Source: Erpobdella octoculata
Lineage: Eukaryota; Annelida; Clitellata; Hirudinida; Erpobdellidae
Reading direction: 5' to 3'
Length of the DNA stretch: 64,000 nucleotides
NCBI GenBank assembly: GCA_963978895.1
Contig: OZ022239.1
Span: 11,661,774-11,725,773, forward strand
Position numbers and translations under genes: made by a program. This document shows positions 1-10,573 of this stretch, one piece after another (the stretch's first letter is position 1; every line of letters starts with the position of its first letter). Under the pieces are notes generated by a model. The model was not told the origin of the DNA. It made no database searches and saw only the letters and a list, made by a program, of their open reading frames with translations.

Positions 1-708
1 CCAGAAACGTCATCATTTAAAGTACTATTCAACTCTAAGGCACTCTTATCTACCGAATGTGAAGAAAGGATGGGACGAACAGATCCGTCAGCAACACAAG
101 CCGAAAGTTCTTTGTCATCAGTTACTAAAGTCGAACTGATGTTTACATTTATATCCCGCGAATCATCCATCGCGAAATCAGTGGAAACTGGAGGGTCAAC
201 AGATCTGTCGCCACGATAACGAAAACCACCGACGACCAATGTTGAGACGCCAAGAGATGTAGTAGCCATAGCAGAGGGATATGACTGATATTGGAGCAAT
301 AGGGTTCTGTCAAAATTATTATATTGCATATTTATAGAGGGTCGTTCTTGAGATATCAGTAAAGCTTCTTTAATTTTTAATCTAACAGGATCGGTATCTT
401 GAACAATTATTTCGGTATTTTCATTCAGTGTTTTTTTGTTGGGTTTGTGTCCATGAGCAGTAACAAAATGTGAACAAATACTTCCTCCTTGGGTATGCAT
501 CGTTAGACGCCTTGAGAGGGTAGTACGCGTATTCCCTATGTATGTTTCAGGAGCTGTATGTGATTGTGGACACGTAAATTTGTAGACAACATTAGTTTTC
601 TGTAATTGAATAGTTTTTCTAGAGTTATTAGTAAAAACCAGTTGATGCGTTTTTTTGTTCGAGTAGTAGATGTGAAGCTGCAGGCGTTGTGAGATTGGAT
701 TAGAAACC
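1..708 (-). pseudogene. PLE-A GIY-YIG endonuclease region
   Basis: The frame that leaves the RT at the hAT continues here. It reads a linker, then a VVYKFTCP segment, then TYIGNTRTTLSRRLTMH. This matches the GIY-YIG endonuclease region of PLE-B (5068-5688) and PLE-C (21530-21724). A conserved stretch DPVRLKIKEAL and a hydrophilic C-terminal tail follow and remain open to the window edge. The domain would nick DNA during retroelement insertion. No start codon of its own is expected because it is the C-terminal part of the PLE polyprotein. Confidence 0.82.
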
Positions 709-1165
709 CGTACGTGCAGGGGCGGATACAGAAAATTCTGGTGGGGGGGGATGAACCAACATTAAAGAGGGGCGCAGCGCCGAGCACGGGGAGGGGTTTG
801 GGTAGGGGGATGTGACCCCTCTCCAAGGTTTTTTACAAAGACTATATGAAATGGTGCGATTTGGCGCATACATTGAACTAAAATCTTTTAAATTATTGCA
901 TATAAAAATAGCCTAAATCAAATCAAAACAATTATACAATTTTTATGATGTCAGACAAAAGGAGCTATCCAGATGAATTCAAAGTCTTATTTTGTAGACT
1001 GTAGGATTTTTTCTCCTAGGGTAGGAGAAAAAACGAAAACACACGGGCAAGCAACAATATGCATACAAAGAAAGGAAGAAATAATGGATTTGTCAGCTTA
1101 GAATGTTGAGTTTATTAAAGTGGAAAGAATCATTATGTCAATTTGTGTGCAACTGAAACTACAAA

Positions 1166-1408
1166 CTAGCAAAAATTTTTAATTTTTGTGTTTGTTTTGT
1201 GGACAGCCACAATTTGTGGAAATTCAGATGGAATATTGCCATCATTGGAAGAAGATTTCTGAATGTTAGCTTCAATGACAGTATTTTCAATGTCTGCATG
1301 CAATTCTATAATATTGGAACATTCCATAGTTTTAATGTTTTCAACTGTTTTATACAGTAAGTTGAACGAAAGCTGACTCTGCTTAAACTTTTTTGGACCA
1401 TTCGACAT
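1166..1408 (-). pseudogene. hAT transposase N-terminal fragment
   Basis: An 80-codon ORF begins MSNGPKKFKQSQLSF. A short basic leader followed by a QxxLSF motif is the usual start of ZMYM1/52-kDa-repressor-like hAT transposases in animal genomes. The zinc finger, catalytic domain and hATC dimerisation domain are missing. It lies wholly inside hAT-1 and is a remnant of its source element. The family call rests on a short stretch and is moderate. Confidence 0.45.
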
Positions 1409-1494
1409 AATAATTTAGTATTATTTCTTTGAAAATCGTAGATTTAGATTACGAATTGTATACTTTTAAAATTGGTGTTATTTATTTTGATTGT

Positions 1495-2093
1495 ATAACA
1501 CGGTACTAAGGTTTGCTCTATACTAATAGTGCACGAAAACGCAAAATTTCAGAAATCAAATCGAATCATTATGGCGAGATTTTGATGAAAAGTGAATTTA
1601 AACTTGAATTGACAGCATCGGTAGAGTATGGAATGCTATAGAAAATTAGCAATATAGATTATAACATAGATATATAGACAGTCCCCTACTATTAAATGAA
1701 AAATCCTCGAATTTGCAAAAAATTGCATTACATGACTTTTTGGCTGGTGGGGGGGGATGCATCCCCCTCATCCCCCCCCCTGGATCCGTCCTTGATAACA
1801 CGGTACTAAGGTTTGCTCTATACTAATAGTGCACGAAAACGCAAAATTTCAGAAATCAAATCGAATCATTATGGCGAGATTTTGATGAAAAGTGAATTTA
1901 AACTTGAATTGACAGCATCGGTAGAGTATGGAATGCTATAGAAAATTAGCAATATAGATTATAACATAGATATATAGACAGTCCCCTACTATTAAATGAA
2001 AAATCCTCGAATTTGCAAAAAATTGCATTACATGACTTTTTGGCTGGTGGGGGGGGATGCATCCCCCTCATCCCCCCCCTGGATCCGTCCTTG
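1495..2093. repeat. Tandem duplication of the hAT-1 right end (two 300-bp units)
   Basis: Positions 1495-1794 and 1795-2093 are essentially identical. They start ATAACACGGTACTAAGG and end at the terminal inverted repeat TGGATCCGTCCTTG. The only difference I found is one base in a C run. The first copy therefore contains a complete but internal transposon end. Confidence 0.93.
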
Positions 2094-2101
2094 CGTACGT
2101 G

Positions 2102-3349
2102 GCTATGAATTAAATTCCTGATGGAGTCTTCGTCTCTTCTATAATTATCATGCATTTGTGCACAATAAAACAACGGTATCAGGGACTTCTGCGGCTGTTT
2201 TTTAGAAGTACAATTGTTGTGCTTGCTATCAACAAATTTACGGATAGTATCATCCACCATTGAGTTGGAATAATTATTATTAACCAACAGAGTTTTAATT
2301 AGTTTGACTTCAGTGTCAAAATCAATCCATGTTTGAGAATATTTAAATGCTCTGTTAAGATAGCCAACAATAACGCTGGTTTTGTATTTGTCAGGACAGT
2401 AACTGTCGCCACTAAGACAATGACCGCCATCTGTGGGTTTGGTATATACGGTGGATAGAAATCCCTTTTCCGTCTGTGTCACAAGTATATCCAAGTATGC
2501 TAGTTGTCTTTGAAAGTTGCTAACCTCGGTTGTTAATTTCAGAACTGAATTTTTTTCAAATTGCAATTTTAGGTTTTTCAACTCATCTTTGTCCTGGCAT
2601 AGTAAAAATATGTCATCAACATATCTAGCATATAGTTTCGGTTTTTTAACTATAGCAAAAACTTTTCTTTCGAAATGGCTCATGTAAAACTCAGCCAAGG
2701 TTGGACCAAGGGGTGAGCCCATGGCTACACCATCTATTTGAAGGTAGAGGTCACCATTAGGATGAAAGAAGGGTGTGTCCGTAGTACAAAGCTGAAGAAT
2801 TTTCTTCAATATGGTTCTATTAAATTGCGGTGCTGGTAGAAATTCACTTTCAAAAACGTATTGCAAAATTATTTCAATAGTTTCAGCAACAGGAACATTG
2901 GTGAAAAGGCTCTCAACATCAAGTGAAGCCAAGAGCCCTTTGCTATCTTTTGCAGTTCGTATAAGTTCGATGAAATCAGTTGTTGACTTGAGAGAGTATT
3001 GAGAAGGTAGATATGGAGTTATTATACGGTTAATTGTTTTCGCCAGTGAGTATGTGGGAGTCGGGCACTGAGAGATGACAGGTCGAAGAGGGTAGTCGGA
3101 TTTATGAAGCTTTACATTTCCATATAGATAAGCTGGTGAGTAGTCTCCAACAATTTGGGAAACTTGGTTATCCTGCAGGTAGGAATTGAGCGCCACAATA
3201 AGTTTATTGGCTTCTTTCTTTATGCTGATGGTAGGATCACGAGTGATTTTTTTAAACTTGGAGCTATCAGATAATATAGAATCCAGCTTATTAAAATAAT
3301 CAGTTTTATCCAAAATAACATAGGTTGATGATTTATCGGCTTTTCGCAC
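2102..3349 (-). pseudogene. PLE-A reverse transcriptase (5'-truncated, 3' cut by hAT)
   Basis: About 415 codons of reverse transcriptase read without a stop from 3349 down to the hAT junction. Motifs in order are YLYGNVKLHK, RPVISQCPTP, LASLDVESLFTNVP (RT motif A with its aspartate), GVAMGSPLGP, ARYVDDIFLL (motif C, catalytic aspartates) and TKPTDGG. These are diagnostic of Penelope-like RTs. Translation then runs into hAT sequence, so an ORF extending to 1946 is a chimaera. The distal part of the same protein resumes at 708. An intact RT domain in a split element suggests that the hAT insertion is fairly recent. Confidence 0.88.
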
Positions 3350-3563
3350 AACAATATTTGAATTTCCTTTCCTTATATATATATATATATATATGACTGT
3401 CTATCTGTTGCATTTTATTTTTTAGCATCTGGCAGTGGTTTTCCAGTGTGGTTTGTGGATATAAGATAAAATGTTTGCTTTTTCCGCCGTTTTTGGCCCC
3501 TTCCGCCGCTTTTGGCCCTTCCCGCCATTTGTTTGTCCGCCCGCCAAAGAAGTCTAGATCCAC

Positions 3564-3567
3564 TATA

Positions 3568-3665
<98 letters not shown>

Positions 3666-3670
3666 ATATA
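3564..3670. repeat. TA microsatellite
   Basis: Dinucleotide TA tract of about 105 bp with a few TG interruptions at its right edge. It precedes a Helitron-like unit that starts near 3675. ORFs of repeated Ile-Tyr are artefacts of this tract. Confidence 0.95.
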
Positions 3671-3674
3671 TATA

Positions 3675-4032
<358 letters not shown>

Positions 4033-4195
4033 TGTAAGATGGCATAAGATTTTCTTTAAGACAAGCTCGATTAAAAATAAGTCTCCATTTAGCCGCTATG
4101 AGTTTTATAGATACTTTCTCAATATTTCGGAACAACGTTTTTTGTTTACTGCAACACGTATTAAGAAAAGTATTAACATTTAAAACTTTCTTTAT

Positions 4196-4242
4196 TTCAG
4201 AGTTACGGGCCGTTTCGGCTTTCGCCATCTTCAGAGTCTGTA
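4196..4242 (-). ncRNA. Hammerhead-like ribozyme motif in PLE-B pLTR
   Basis: Minus strand order: ACAGACT, CTGAAGA (core box 1), a GGC-GAAA-GCC hairpin, GAAA (core box 2), a three-pair stem III closing on T-A, then ACTCTG. Stem I (ACAGACT with ACTCTG) has one mismatch. One extra T stands between CTGAAGA and stem II, as in the better copy at 39549-39600. Penelope-like elements are known to carry hammerheads here. Activity of this copy is doubtful. Confidence 0.6.
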
Positions 4243-4549
4243 AATACGATCGCGTAAAAGGAGGCAAAAGATAAGAAAACATGTAATAACTAAATATACA
4301 AATAAACTAATATCCTCAAGAAATTATCTCAATAGAAGGATATTAATAAAAATAATCAAATTTAGACAATGTAATTAAATTAACGTACATAAAATAAACT
4401 GGAGTTATGAGGATAAAATAAGTATAATTAAAAACGTTTAATTAAAGGATAAAATAATAGTAGCAGTAATAATAATAATAAAAGCAAGTATTATGATAAT
4501 AAATGATTAAATTAAGTCGAAATTACATAAGATATTTAAATAAATAAAA

Positions 4550-5071
4550 TCAAGAATATCTCCGCTTTCGTCGAACAGTGATGTTCTCGTTTGAAAGTAA
4601 ATGGAGGAAGGAACTGGATGAGTACGAACAATTGTCATCAATCGGACATTCTTCTTCGACACAGGTGCGCGCGGTATCATCAGGACTAACAGGTTGATCC
4701 AAGTCATCAACAACGGTCGTGTAAGAACAAGGACTTTCTGTGAGGATATTTTCTAAAGTATCTTTAGATGACGGATCTTGCGTGGTATCGAAATATTGCG
4801 AAAAAGAGCATTCGTCCAAAACGTCAGGACTGTTTGTTTTATACATATCACACTTATGATTAGGCTGAAACTCATCAGGTGAATCAGTCTCAAGAAAATT
4901 ATCAAGTGATTGAACGAGATCAACAGAGCAGCAGTTACCGTGGAATTCATTAACAATGGAAACATCAAGAGTCGCGTTAGAACAGGTATCGAGAAGATGA
5001 CCATTTGAAGGATCAATAGGACCCATGCTATTTCCGTTAATCGAAGTGTCAACATTGTCAGAGGCAGTCAA
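4550..5071 (-). pseudogene. PLE-B acidic C-terminal tail (frame-shifted from endonuclease)
   Basis: A 173-codon open frame continues the PLE polyprotein after a probable one-base shift near 5075. It is rich in Asp, Ser, Asn and Thr, has scattered Cys, and ends with a short basic run VRRKRRYS. PLE-A has a comparable Asp/Ser-rich tail after its endonuclease at 1-200. I recognise no domain in it. It is not an independent gene. Confidence 0.5.
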
Positions 5072-5773
5072 AACATTGTTACTCTTTTCAAAATTGGTCG
5101 TGAAGCAATGTCCTCAGTGAATCCAAATAATCTAAGAGTTGTAGAAAACTTTTCAAATTGTTTATTAATTGAAGGGCAGAGTTTCTGAATATAAAGAGCT
5201 TCTTTTATTTTAAGTCGAACAGGATCGTAATCTTTAACAACAATATTCGAATTTGCAACAAGAACTTCACGTGTGAGTTTTCGATGATGTATTGTTTCAA
5301 AATGCTGTCGAATACTGCCGGATTGCAGATGCATTGTTAACCTACGAGACAATTTAGTTCTGGTATGACCAATATATTGTTCCACCTTACTGTGTGGCAA
5401 CGGACATTTAAATTGGTATACCAAGTTTGTTTGCTGTAGGATATCATTTTTTTTCCGGGTTCTATTATTGGCAATTACAAGGTTAAAAAGTTTGAGGTTT
5501 TTATAGTAAATATATAACTTCAACGCGTTATTATTAGGATGTATAACTGAAACTTCTTTACTGATAATTCTACGTAAAACAGATTCGTCCAATTTATAAT
5601 CGGAATGCATCTGATTTCTATAGAACAAGGTTATTAGTTTGATGTTGTCCTCTTTTACCTTCTGTGTAGAGGATTCTTTGGTAACCATCTTGGTAACAAA
5701 ACTATTGATGGCGTTGTCGACAACGGTATTAGAGAAGTTATTGTTGATAAGAACTTTTTTAATCCTTTCGACT

Positions 5774-5776
<3 letters not shown>
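5068..5776 (-). pseudogene. PLE-B RT C-terminus and GIY-YIG endonuclease
   Basis: The frame opens just inside the TA tract, in a segment aligning to the end of the PLE-A RT (LINNNFSNTVVD against LVNNNYSNSMVDD). It reaches the GIY-YIG part at QYIGHTRTKLSRRLTMH and continues through the conserved DPVRLKIKEALYIQKLCPSI stretch. A likely one-base shift near 5075 moves it into the downstream frame at 4550-5071. The catalytic RT part is missing, so this copy cannot be autonomous. Start codons predicted in this region are internal methionines. Confidence 0.8.

Positions 5777-5824
<48 letters not shown>
5777..5824. repeat. TA microsatellite at PLE-B 5' junction
   Basis: A 48-bp TA tract at the truncated 5' side of PLE-B. 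On the minus strand it is preceded by AACAGATAGACAGTCATATA, also found beside the TA tract at the PLE-A junction (3373-3412). Confidence 0.9.
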
Positions 5825-5826
<2 letters not shown>

Positions 5827-6229
5827 CTGTCTATCTGTTGCATTTTATTTATTTATTTATTTATTTATTTATTCTCAAACAGAAGGGCCTATCGGCCTCT
5901 AATACCGTTTGGACAGTACAAACGAAACAAAAAAAAACCAATAAACGAAATATGTACACATACTCAGTTGCAAATCGTAAATTGTTAAGATGTTAGAAAC
6001 ATACAATAGCAAGGTATGCTCGCGCAATACATATTGAATAAGATATTAAATCTTGTAAATATTTAAATTTTGCATTTATGGAACGGTTAAACCTGACAAA
6101 TTGTTGTTCTTAACGCTTATACATAATGCCATGAAGTTGAAACTTCCACCGCAATCTTCAAAATCCCTCTAAATACTTCCAAAAATCTGTTCATGTGACA
6201 TCCAGATCTGCTAATGCTTCATGAAAAAT

Positions 6230-6757
6230 TCAAAGTCTTGAAAACTTAGATAAATCCATCTGATTTATCAAGCTTCTGAACCGACTGTAGTTTGATGATC
6301 CAACAACATCCTGAGGCAAAGAATTCCATGCTGAGACCACGCGTCCAGTTATGAAAAACCTGGCATCGTCAGTTCTATATTGACCTGGCATCAGTTTGTA
6401 GCTATGGCCCCTTGTTTTTTCATAATTTGCTCGTTTAAATTGTCCAACCAGGCTAGAATCCACCATTCCATTTAAAGATCTGTAGCAGAAACAAAGGTCT
6501 GCGATAAGTCTGCCCTCTTCTAGAGTTTTCAATCCCAAAAAGCTGAGACGGGTCGAGTATGGTAGATGGCTGATATTTGGAATCATACGGGTGAATCTTT
6601 TCTGAACCTTCTCCAGGCCGTCGATTAGGTACTTGTGCCGAGGGCTCCAAACTGGAGAGCAGTATTCGACCAATGGTCGCACGTATGTAGTGAATGCTTT
6701 TTTCATCAGATACGGATCTTTAGACAGGAGGCATAGTTTTATTAATCTAAGTTTCAC
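6230..6757 (-). pseudogene. LINE-A ORF2 C-terminal domain
   Basis: A 175-codon frame continues the RT downstream of the nested LINE. Typical CR1/L2 C-terminal features are YVRPLVEYCSPVWSP, LEKVQKRFTRMI, and a final AWNSLPQDVV followed by a stop. The equivalent in LINE-B is near 26390-26880. It is the distal part of ORF2, not an independent gene. Confidence 0.8.
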
Positions 6758-6878
6758 CGACGCAGAGTGGATAATGTTCTCAATGTGTTTTTTTAAATCA
6801 AGGTTTTTATCAATTAGTACACCCAGATCCCTTGCTTGCTCGGTCGGTTTAAGCTCGTATGTCCCAATTCGATATCTA

Positions 6879-7343
6879 AGTCGACACTACTGGTCTCTCG
6901 AAAAAAAAGTCTCAAATAAAATTAAATTCAAGACAATAAACAGAAAAAAGGAAGTCATCATTTCCCGACTCCGACTTGGAAAGTGTCGGCTGAAACAAAA
7001 TTTGAAGAGAATGAATCTTCATGAGACAGGTTTGTGCGAAACCTGCGGAACAGAGGAAACAATCGAGCACTGGTTGCTGCACTGCGAAGAAACGACACAA
7101 CTAGGAATGGAACTTGGGAACTTTTGTAAAAGGATCCAAAAACCAACTACACTCCAAACCATACTGAACTCGGAAATATGCCACGACATCATCTATAAAT
7201 GGATACAAAATAATCCCAAAGAACTGTAAATATAGAGAAAAATTATTTAGTGTAAATAAGTATTTTTTTCATTTTGATTTTGTTTTCGCGTCTTAAAACA
7301 CATGGTGTAAAAGACTATAAACTATAATAAAAAAAAAAAAAAA
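6879..7343 (+). mobile_element. LINE-C, 5'-truncated LINE with poly(A), inserted in LINE-A
   Basis: A 465-bp insertion on the plus strand ends in about 15 A residues. It is flanked by a 12-bp target duplication ATTCGATATCTA (6867-6878 and 7344-7355). The coding remnant (to the stop at 7227-7229) includes a C-terminal zinc knuckle CETCGTEETIEHWLLHC (C-x2-C-x7-H-x4-C), as in I/Jockey-type LINE ORF2 proteins. The 3' tail ACTATAAACTATAAT recurs at 49.1 and 59.8 kb. The perfect duplication points to a recent insertion. Confidence 0.9.
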
Positions 7344-9547
7344 ATTCGATATCTAGGTATTTCGAAGCCTTTGTTGTTTCTTCGCCTGTGAATGGGACAT
7401 ACAAAACACTTTGATAGTGCCAGATTCAGTTGCCATGTTTCACTCCAGAGAACTAGTTCATCAATTGCTCTCTGTATTTCTGGAGCCGAAGAAGATGTGG
7501 GCTGAGTTGCTGAGTAAATTTTTATGTCGTCTGCAAACATCCTGACAGAGACCGGTCCAAAAGCATCACCATCCGTAATATCGTTAATAAAAATTAAAAA
7601 AAGTATGGGGCCCAGGACACTTCTTTGAGGGACACCACTGGTAACATCTCTCGGAGCAGATAAGCACTTACCAATTCGAACAAGCTGTTTTCGAGCACTC
7701 AAAAAATCCAAGATCCATGCCAACAAATTACCTGATATTCCGTAGCTAATGAGTTTAGTCTTCAACTTTGGGCGGGAGACCGAGTCGAAAGCCTTTTGAA
7801 AATCAAAATAAACAATGTCCACTCGACTACCATCCAGTAACCCCATAATCCAGTCATGTACACACTCCAGAAGGTTCGTACAAGTTGATCTCTGTCTCAG
7901 GAAACCGTGCTGATGTGGAGAAATAAGACCATGAGTAGAGAGGTGGGCCAAGATGCTTTTGCTAACAATCTTTTCCATAACGCGGCAGCATGTACTCGTG
8001 AGAGAGATTGGTCTGTAGTTTGAGACAACACTTGTAGGTCCTTTTTTGTGAATTGGTGTGATGTATGCAGTTCTCCATATTTCAGGCAATCTTCGTGTTT
8101 TGAGAGACATTTCAAAAATATGACAGAGTGGAATAGTCAAGTTTTGGGCGCAGCGTTTAAGCAATATATTCGGTATACCATCTGGGCCACAAGATTTTGT
8201 CATTCGAAGACTTCTGAGGGTTGAAAAAACAACATCAGGAGTGAACGTAACTTCTTCCAGGAGATTGGGAGACCTCTGCACCAGAGGTGGATTACTTCCA
8301 TCGTCTTTTGTAAAAACGGTTGCAAAATAGTCGTTGAAGACATTTGACATTTTAGCCGGATCTGTAACAATCGTGCCATCACTCGTTTCTATCTCAGTAA
8401 TTTTAGAATTCAAGGAGAGTTTGTTGTAAATATATTTGTAGAAAGCACCAACGTTACCAGATAAAACAAAACCCTTCTCGATGTCATATTGTTCTCTTTT
8501 TACTGCTTTAGTACATAATTTTGAAAACTCCATGTATTTGATTTTATCTTTATTCTCTTTAGTATGCTTCCAGATTTTCCAGAAGAATAATTTGGATTTA
8601 TATAGACGTTTTATTCTATTGGAGATTTTCCTTGGTCGTCCTCGTGAGCTCAATACAGTACGAACTGGAACGAAGGTTTGTGTCACATAAGTCATACACT
8701 GCTGAAGGGCATTCCAGCAGTTTTCTACGTCGAAACAATATTGGAAGATGTCGTCCCATTTCACAAGTTTCAGAAAGTTGTTTATTGCTGCAAAGTTTGC
8801 TTTATCAAACATATATGAGTTTCGAACATCGCATTTGTCTCTTGGATCTGTATCATTTAAATGGAGAATCATCCCATTGTGGTCACTGGTAGCGATCTGG
8901 CATCTGAACTCTACATTTGAGATCAACATTGAGTCCCCAAAGAGCACCAAATCTAGAATGTTGTTTCCTCGAGTCGGCTCTTGAATAAACTGTTGAAGTC
9001 CAAATTCATTTACAAATTCCATGAACACTCCGTAGACTCTGTTGTTTGGATATGAGTAACAGGTCCAATCCACCTCCGGCAAATTAAAGTCTCCAACCAG
9101 GCACATTGTACGTATCGGAGAATATAATGCTTTAAAACAATTAATACTGTCCACCATATAGATCTCCGCCTCAGCACCAAAACCTCCAGGACGATAGTAT
9201 GTGACAATTCTGTATGATTTATGGTTTAATTCAATATCTACACAAACAAGTTCAATATGCCGGAAGTTATCAGGTACTAATACGGTTCTGTGAGGAATAC
9301 TTGTTTTTACTACCATCGCTACACCCCCTCCACGAGTTTTTCTATCGTATCAAACTGAATCATAATCTTTAGTCAGAAATAAACTACTTGGAATCTCTTC
9401 TAATAGCCAAGTTTCAGTAATACAAAACATATCTGGTCTGCAGTCTTCTAGAAAAAAACGAAAATCTTCAATCTTGTTAGATATACTTCTGAGGTTTGTG
9501 AAAGCTAGGGTGCTACCGTTACTTCCGAAAAAGTTGACCCTCGCCAC
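7344..9547 (-). pseudogene. LINE-A ORF2: endonuclease and reverse transcriptase
   Basis: The endonuclease domain begins in the 9350-9547 frame with FTNLRSISNKIEDF and the ITETWL motif (conserved Glu). It is broken by one in-frame TGA at 9350-9352, then continues to GDFNLPEVDW and TSDHNGM (catalytic Asp and His). The RT follows with YRPISLTSTCCRV, FDFQKAFDSVS (motif A), TSGVPQRSVLGP and RMFADDIKIYS (motif C, FADD). Glycine of the usual PQGS is replaced by arginine. A LINE insertion at 6879-7343 cuts the frame; the C-terminal domain lies at 6230-6757. The host encodes nothing here; this is retroelement protein. Confidence 0.88.
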
Positions 9548-9722
9548 TTAACCCAGCCGGGGCAGGAGGATGACCATCAGTAACTTTTCTTCTTTCGCAT
9601 CTTTTTTTGTAGTTGAGTTCAGCCTGTTGTTTTGTCAGGTCTCTGTTCATGAAGATTTTTCGTACATCCTCATTCTTGGACGAGCGCAAGATCCGAGACG
9701 ACAAAAAAGGAAATATTTGCAC
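9519..9722 (-). pseudogene. LINE-A ORF1 C-terminal fragment
   Basis: The fragment contains a basic stretch KIFMNRDLTKQQAELNYKK. This aligns with VFINRDLTKQQAHQNYLR in ORF1 of LINE-B (near 23850). In this family ORF1 ends just before the endonuclease ORF. The N-terminal part is missing through 5' truncation at about 9715. Confidence 0.65.
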
Positions 9723-9899
9723 CTTTTTGTTTTTCCAAAATAACTTTTTTAAATAATTTAAAAAATATTTTAAATAGCCAAGGACTTATCCTCAGATCTA
9801 CCAAATGTACACAAAAATTTTCATAAAAATCGGTTCAGCCATTTCGGAGGAGTTCAATTTCAAACACTATGACACGAGATTTATATATATATATATAGA

Positions 9900-10342
9900 C
9901 TAGCTGACCCAGCAAACGTTGTTTTGCTTTTTAAATTATTTTGGTTTTCTTCATTAAAAGTTTAATGCTTGCTCTCCCGGTTGCTCTTCCGCTCCCGGTC
10001 GCTCTTCCGCTCCCGGTCGCTCTCCCGATTTATATATAAATCGAGAGAGCGAACGGGAACAGAAACGGGAGATCAAGCGGGAACAGGAACGGGAAAGCAA
10101 ATGGGAGCGAGAAAGCGACCGCGAGCGGAAAAGCGACCGGGAGCGGGAAAGCGACCGGGAGCGGGAAAGCGACCGGGAGCGGGAAAGTGACCGGGAACGG
10201 GAAAGCGACCGGGAGAAGAAAAGCGAACGGGAATGGGAAAGCGAGCTGGAGTGGGAAAGCAAGCGGGGAAGGAAACGGGTGCGAGAGACAAACATTAGAA
10301 AAACCTCTAAAAACCCCGGGCAACGCCGGGTACCCCCGCTAG
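9900..10342. mobile_element. Inverted pair of Helitron-like 3' ends with GC-rich tandem repeats
   Basis: The left edge is CTAGCTGACCCAGC (type B 3' end, minus strand). The right edge is CCCCGGGCAACGCCGGG followed by TACCCCCGCTAG (type A 3' end, plus strand). Between them, tandem 12-18-bp units like GGGAAAGCGACCGGGAGC run in opposite orientations on either side of an 18-bp palindrome CGATTTATATATAAATCG at 10027-10044. The hairpin about 12 nt before a CTAG terminus is Helitron-like. No protein gene is present, and ORFs here are repeat artefacts. Confidence 0.6.
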
Positions 10343-10573
10343 TTCTTATATAAGAAAAAGAGAGATATATTTTCCTGCAATAAATAAAAAAGCTACAAAA
10401 ATATCGACCATTTTTTTTATAAAGACACAAGCCAATTTGAGTTAGTCTCAGTAAAGATAAATTAAACTGTAAAATTTCATTTCAAGCGTGTCATCATGTA
10501 ATCATTCAAATAAGTCAATATAAGCAAAGTGTTCAAGGTTTTAAAAAAACGTTGAAAAAGGACAAGACCACTT

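Larger units (their letters stand above)
717..2093. mobile_element. hAT transposon hAT-1 inserted in PLE-A, 8-bp target duplication
   Basis: The element begins CAGGGGCGGATACAG and ends, read from the other side, CAAGGACGGATCCAG. These are imperfect terminal inverted repeats of the hAT type. It is flanked by a perfect 8-bp duplication CGTACGTG at 709-716 and 2094-2101. Removing it rejoins the PLE-A reading frame. Internally it keeps only an 80-codon N-terminal transposase fragment, so it is non-autonomous. Its right-hand 300 bp are tandemly duplicated (see separate entry). Confidence 0.92.
1..3372 (-). mobile_element. Penelope-like retroelement PLE-A, interrupted by a hAT, 3' end beyond window
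   Basis: This is a retroelement encoding reverse transcriptase followed by a GIY-YIG endonuclease, the order typical of Penelope-like elements. The RT part lies at 2102-3349 and the endonuclease part at about 1-708. The reading frame is split by a hAT insertion at 717-2093. The RT has the catalytic YVDD motif, and the endonuclease begins with a TYIG motif followed by NTRTTLSRRL. At 3373-3394 the element abuts a short TA tract. The N-terminal third of the RT protein is absent, so the copy is 5'-truncated at the TA tract. The family assignment is secure; the 3' end lies outside the window. Confidence 0.9.
5846..9715 (-). mobile_element. CR1-like LINE, LINE-A, nearly full ORF2, with nested LINE
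   Basis: On the minus strand the element runs from the end of ORF1 (near 9715) through the apurinic endonuclease, reverse transcriptase and C-terminal domain. It ends near 5880 with GGCCGATAGGCCCTTCTG and a TAAA-type repeat tail, not poly(A). LINE-B at 22.0-27.1 kb has the same 3' ending, so the two are one family. The layout and tail type suit the CR1/L2 group; the exact clade needs a phylogeny. It is 5'-truncated in ORF1, has a stop in the endonuclease and holds a second LINE at 6879-7343. Confidence 0.85.
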
